In this document: positions 27,984 to 28,371 of the stretch, piece after piece
Layout: every line of letters begins with the position of its first letter
How positions within the stretch are numbered: position 1 is the first letter of the stretch
IMG/VR virus record: IMGVR_UViG_3300025085_003399
Coordinates: 1 to 28,371 of that record
Source of the DNA: a virus
Strand: one strand, 5' to 3'
DNA: 28,371 nt
Notes under the pieces: model-generated
Databases searched by the model: none
Told to the model about the DNA's origin: nothing
What the model saw: the letters and a program-made list of their open reading frames with translations, nothing else
Translations under genes and position numbers: made by a program

Positions 27984-28371
27984 ATGAGTAAGACGTATTT
28001 AGTTACCGGGGGATGCGGCTTTATTGGCTCGTATGTTATCGAAGAGCTCCTAAAAGATAGAGACGCAGATATAAAGGTTGTATGTATCGATAAGATGGGT
28101 GTAGGGTCTGATCTTAAACACATACCGTTGAATGATGATAGATTAAAGCATATTGTACGAGATATATCAAGACCCGGGTTTAAGGATTTTATAGGAAAGA
28201 TAGATTATATTCTACATCTAGCAGCTGAGTCGCACGTAGATAGGTCCATTACTAACCCACTAGCGTTTATTGATAGTAACGTTGTAGGTACAGCAAATGT
28301 ACTTGAGCTATGCAAGCAGGATAATGCTAGAATGGTTCACGTCTCAACAGATGAAGTATACGGACATTTAC
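27984..28371 (+). CDS. rmlB: dTDP-glucose 4,6-dehydratase-like (RmlB family), 3' end outside window
   Basis: 129 codons visible. MSKTYLVTGGCGFIGSYVIE is the Rossmann start, LHLAAESHVDRSITNPLAFI is the RmlB signature with AAESHVDRSI, SNVVGTANVLEL follows, and VSTDEVYGHL holds the catalytic Thr-Asp-Glu stretch. The YxxxK residues lie beyond the window. A second RmlB homologue besides that at 16552; this one keeps the DRSI that the other has as GNSI. It starts 8 nt after the RmlD-like gene. Confidence 0.88.
   Translation, partial: MSKTYLVTGGCGFIGSYVIEELLKDRDADIKVVCIDKMGVGSDLKHIPLNDDRLKHIVRDISRPGFKDFIGKIDYILHLAAESHVDRSITNPLAFIDSNVVGTANVLELCKQDNARMVHVSTDEVYGHL

Noticed and set aside
1-28371. CRISPR array, insertion sequence or integrase
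   Set aside because: No spaced direct repeats, terminal inverted repeats, transposase or recombinase motifs were seen on either strand.

Overview
The window is a 28.4 kb piece of an AT-rich, T4-like (tailed, contractile) phage genome, most like the marine myoviruses that infect cyanobacteria or SAR11-type bacteria. The case rests on gene content: a PhoH-type ATPase, a gp62-like clamp-loader subunit, a phage GroES-like co-chaperonin, a WYL_2/DUF2693 protein, a tail-completion-like protein, a tail-fibre-like protein, and promoter-like boxes of the T4 late type (NATAAATA). There are no rRNA, tRNA, integrase, transposase or CRISPR features. The host cannot be read from the sequence.

Layout. (1) 1-3040: small virion-type genes. 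Four of them (218, 820, 1257, 2522) begin with peptides resembling the T4 capsid-targeting sequence; they include a nucleotidyltransferase and a retropepsin-like protease. A CDKHV-family protein and a thioredoxin lie on the opposite strand. (2) 3203-6447: queD, phoH (opposite strand), queE and folE2. The three deazaguanine genes cover GTP to 7-carboxy-7-deazaguanine, the first half of the preQ0 route used for tRNA queuosine or for phage DNA modification. (3) 6462-7035: a GC-rich island with two foreign-looking genes, followed by a hairpin, an HNH nuclease gene and a P-loop kinase-like gene. (4) 8450-19380: an 11 kb tightly overlapping carbohydrate cluster with seven glycosyltransferase-like proteins (including GT17, GT11 and DUF5672 types), an FkbM methyltransferase, three NAD-dependent sugar epimerase/dehydratase/reductase proteins, an RfbH-like sugar 3-dehydrase and a transketolase split over two genes. 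(5) 19388-23108: DUF366-like protein, gp62-like, GroES-like, WYL_2, a small unknown and an XPD/DinG-type helicase. (6) 23121-28371: tail protein, a GT9 glycosyltransferase and a Cys-rich tail-fibre-like gene (both on the opposite strand), a PD-(D/E)XK nuclease, a small acidic protein, and RmlD- and RmlB-like sugar genes running off the window.

Two promoter grammars can be read directly. Eleven genes have a sigma70-like TTGNNN, exactly 16 bp, a TATAAT-like -10, then only 5-10 nt to the start codon. Five or six others, mostly structural, have NATAAATA 5-7 nt before the start and no TTG box. Both grammars place the start codon at or within a few nucleotides of the expected +1, so promoter-proximal genes may be translated from leaderless mRNAs. 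The most interesting systems are the dehydrase plus split-transketolase sugar pathway, the set of apparently capsid-targeted enzymes, and this promoter architecture.
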